A stretch of 64,000 nucleotides of DNA. Origin: Paenibacillus assamensis DSM 18201 (GTDB lineage Bacteria > Bacillota > Bacilli > Paenibacillales > Paenibacillaceae). A model generated the notes under the pieces. It did not search any database, had not been told where the DNA came from, and worked only from the letters and a program-made list of their open reading frames with translations. The position numbers and the translations under genes are program-made. Location: contig NZ_AULU01000020.1 of the NCBI RefSeq assembly GCF_000422445.1, forward strand, positions 1 to 64,000, read 5' to 3'. Position 1 is the stretch's first letter. Every line of letters starts with the position of its first letter. Below, in pieces: positions 63,968 to 64,000 of this stretch.

Positions 63968-64000
63968 GTTGTATATCTCCTTTGACTAATAGTTTTATTT

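Overview
The window looks like a chromosome segment of a spore-forming member of the Bacillota, most likely Paenibacillus or a close Paenibacillaceae relative. The evidence is protein similarity recalled from families (a DctB/DctS/DctR/DctP dicarboxylate system, an AiiA-type lactonase, an OpuB-type permease/binding-protein fusion, a YtrA-type GntR operon, a BlaI/BlaR1 pair), strong GGAGG ribosome binding sites with occasional TTG/GTG starts, and moderate GC. No rRNA or tRNA gene was seen.

Layout. 1-800: end of an IS200/IS605 element (tnpA, start of tnpB). 0.9-5.4 kb: a glycosyltransferase, then a MocR regulator, D-Ala-D-Ala ligase and aminotransferase in one minus-strand operon. 5.4-14.0 kb: the defence region. 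A tightly overlapping minus-strand operon (PD-(D/E)XK-like nuclease, HD-less Cas10, Csm3-like, Csm4-like and Csm5-like RAMPs, Cas6) lies between two CRISPR arrays. The arrays share one 32-nt repeat, have the same orientation and have related leaders. No adaptation genes, CARF effector, separate Cas11 or type I genes are present. 14.0-20.2 kb: decayed duplicates (GNAT and SMI1/KNR4 pseudogenes, a half CRISPR leader) around a row of orphan immunity-like genes. 20.2-28 kb: a stalk-domain exported protein, an NAD(P)H oxidoreductase, an osmoprotectant transporter and an alkylsulfatase-like protein.

28-31.3 kb: a BlaI/BlaR1-type sensor operon and a separate exported copy of its sensor domain. Both are driven by near-identical promoters with paired palindromic operators. 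31.4-33.8 kb: SMI1/KNR4 immunity-type genes. 34.2-39.3 kb: dctP, dctB, dctS and dctR for C4-dicarboxylate sensing and uptake. 39.4-52.8 kb: a quorum-quenching lactonase, a broken sensor-domain gene, a CPBP protease/ABC transporter/GntR operon, a PI-PLC-like phospholipase, MerR regulators, GNAT enzymes and two serine hydrolases. 52.9-56.2 kb: an accessory patch with an internally deleted IS3-family element, a toxin-tip-like remnant with its immunity-like gene, and a chimera of a signal peptide with a TniQ-like zinc-finger segment. 56.3-64 kb: FAD oxidoreductase, HAD phosphatase, Crp/Fnr regulator, ferredoxin-NADP reductase, HesB-like protein, an Fe-S-type regulator and ahpCF, largely a redox neighbourhood.

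The best candidate for an undescribed system is the type III-like CRISPR operon. Its Cas10 starts directly at the first palm domain with no HD nuclease, no csm2 gene is present, and a PD-(D/E)XK protein resembling DUF6602 is translationally coupled upstream of cas10. It may supply the missing nuclease. Family names were assigned by reading motifs without database searches, so DUF-level calls are tentative.
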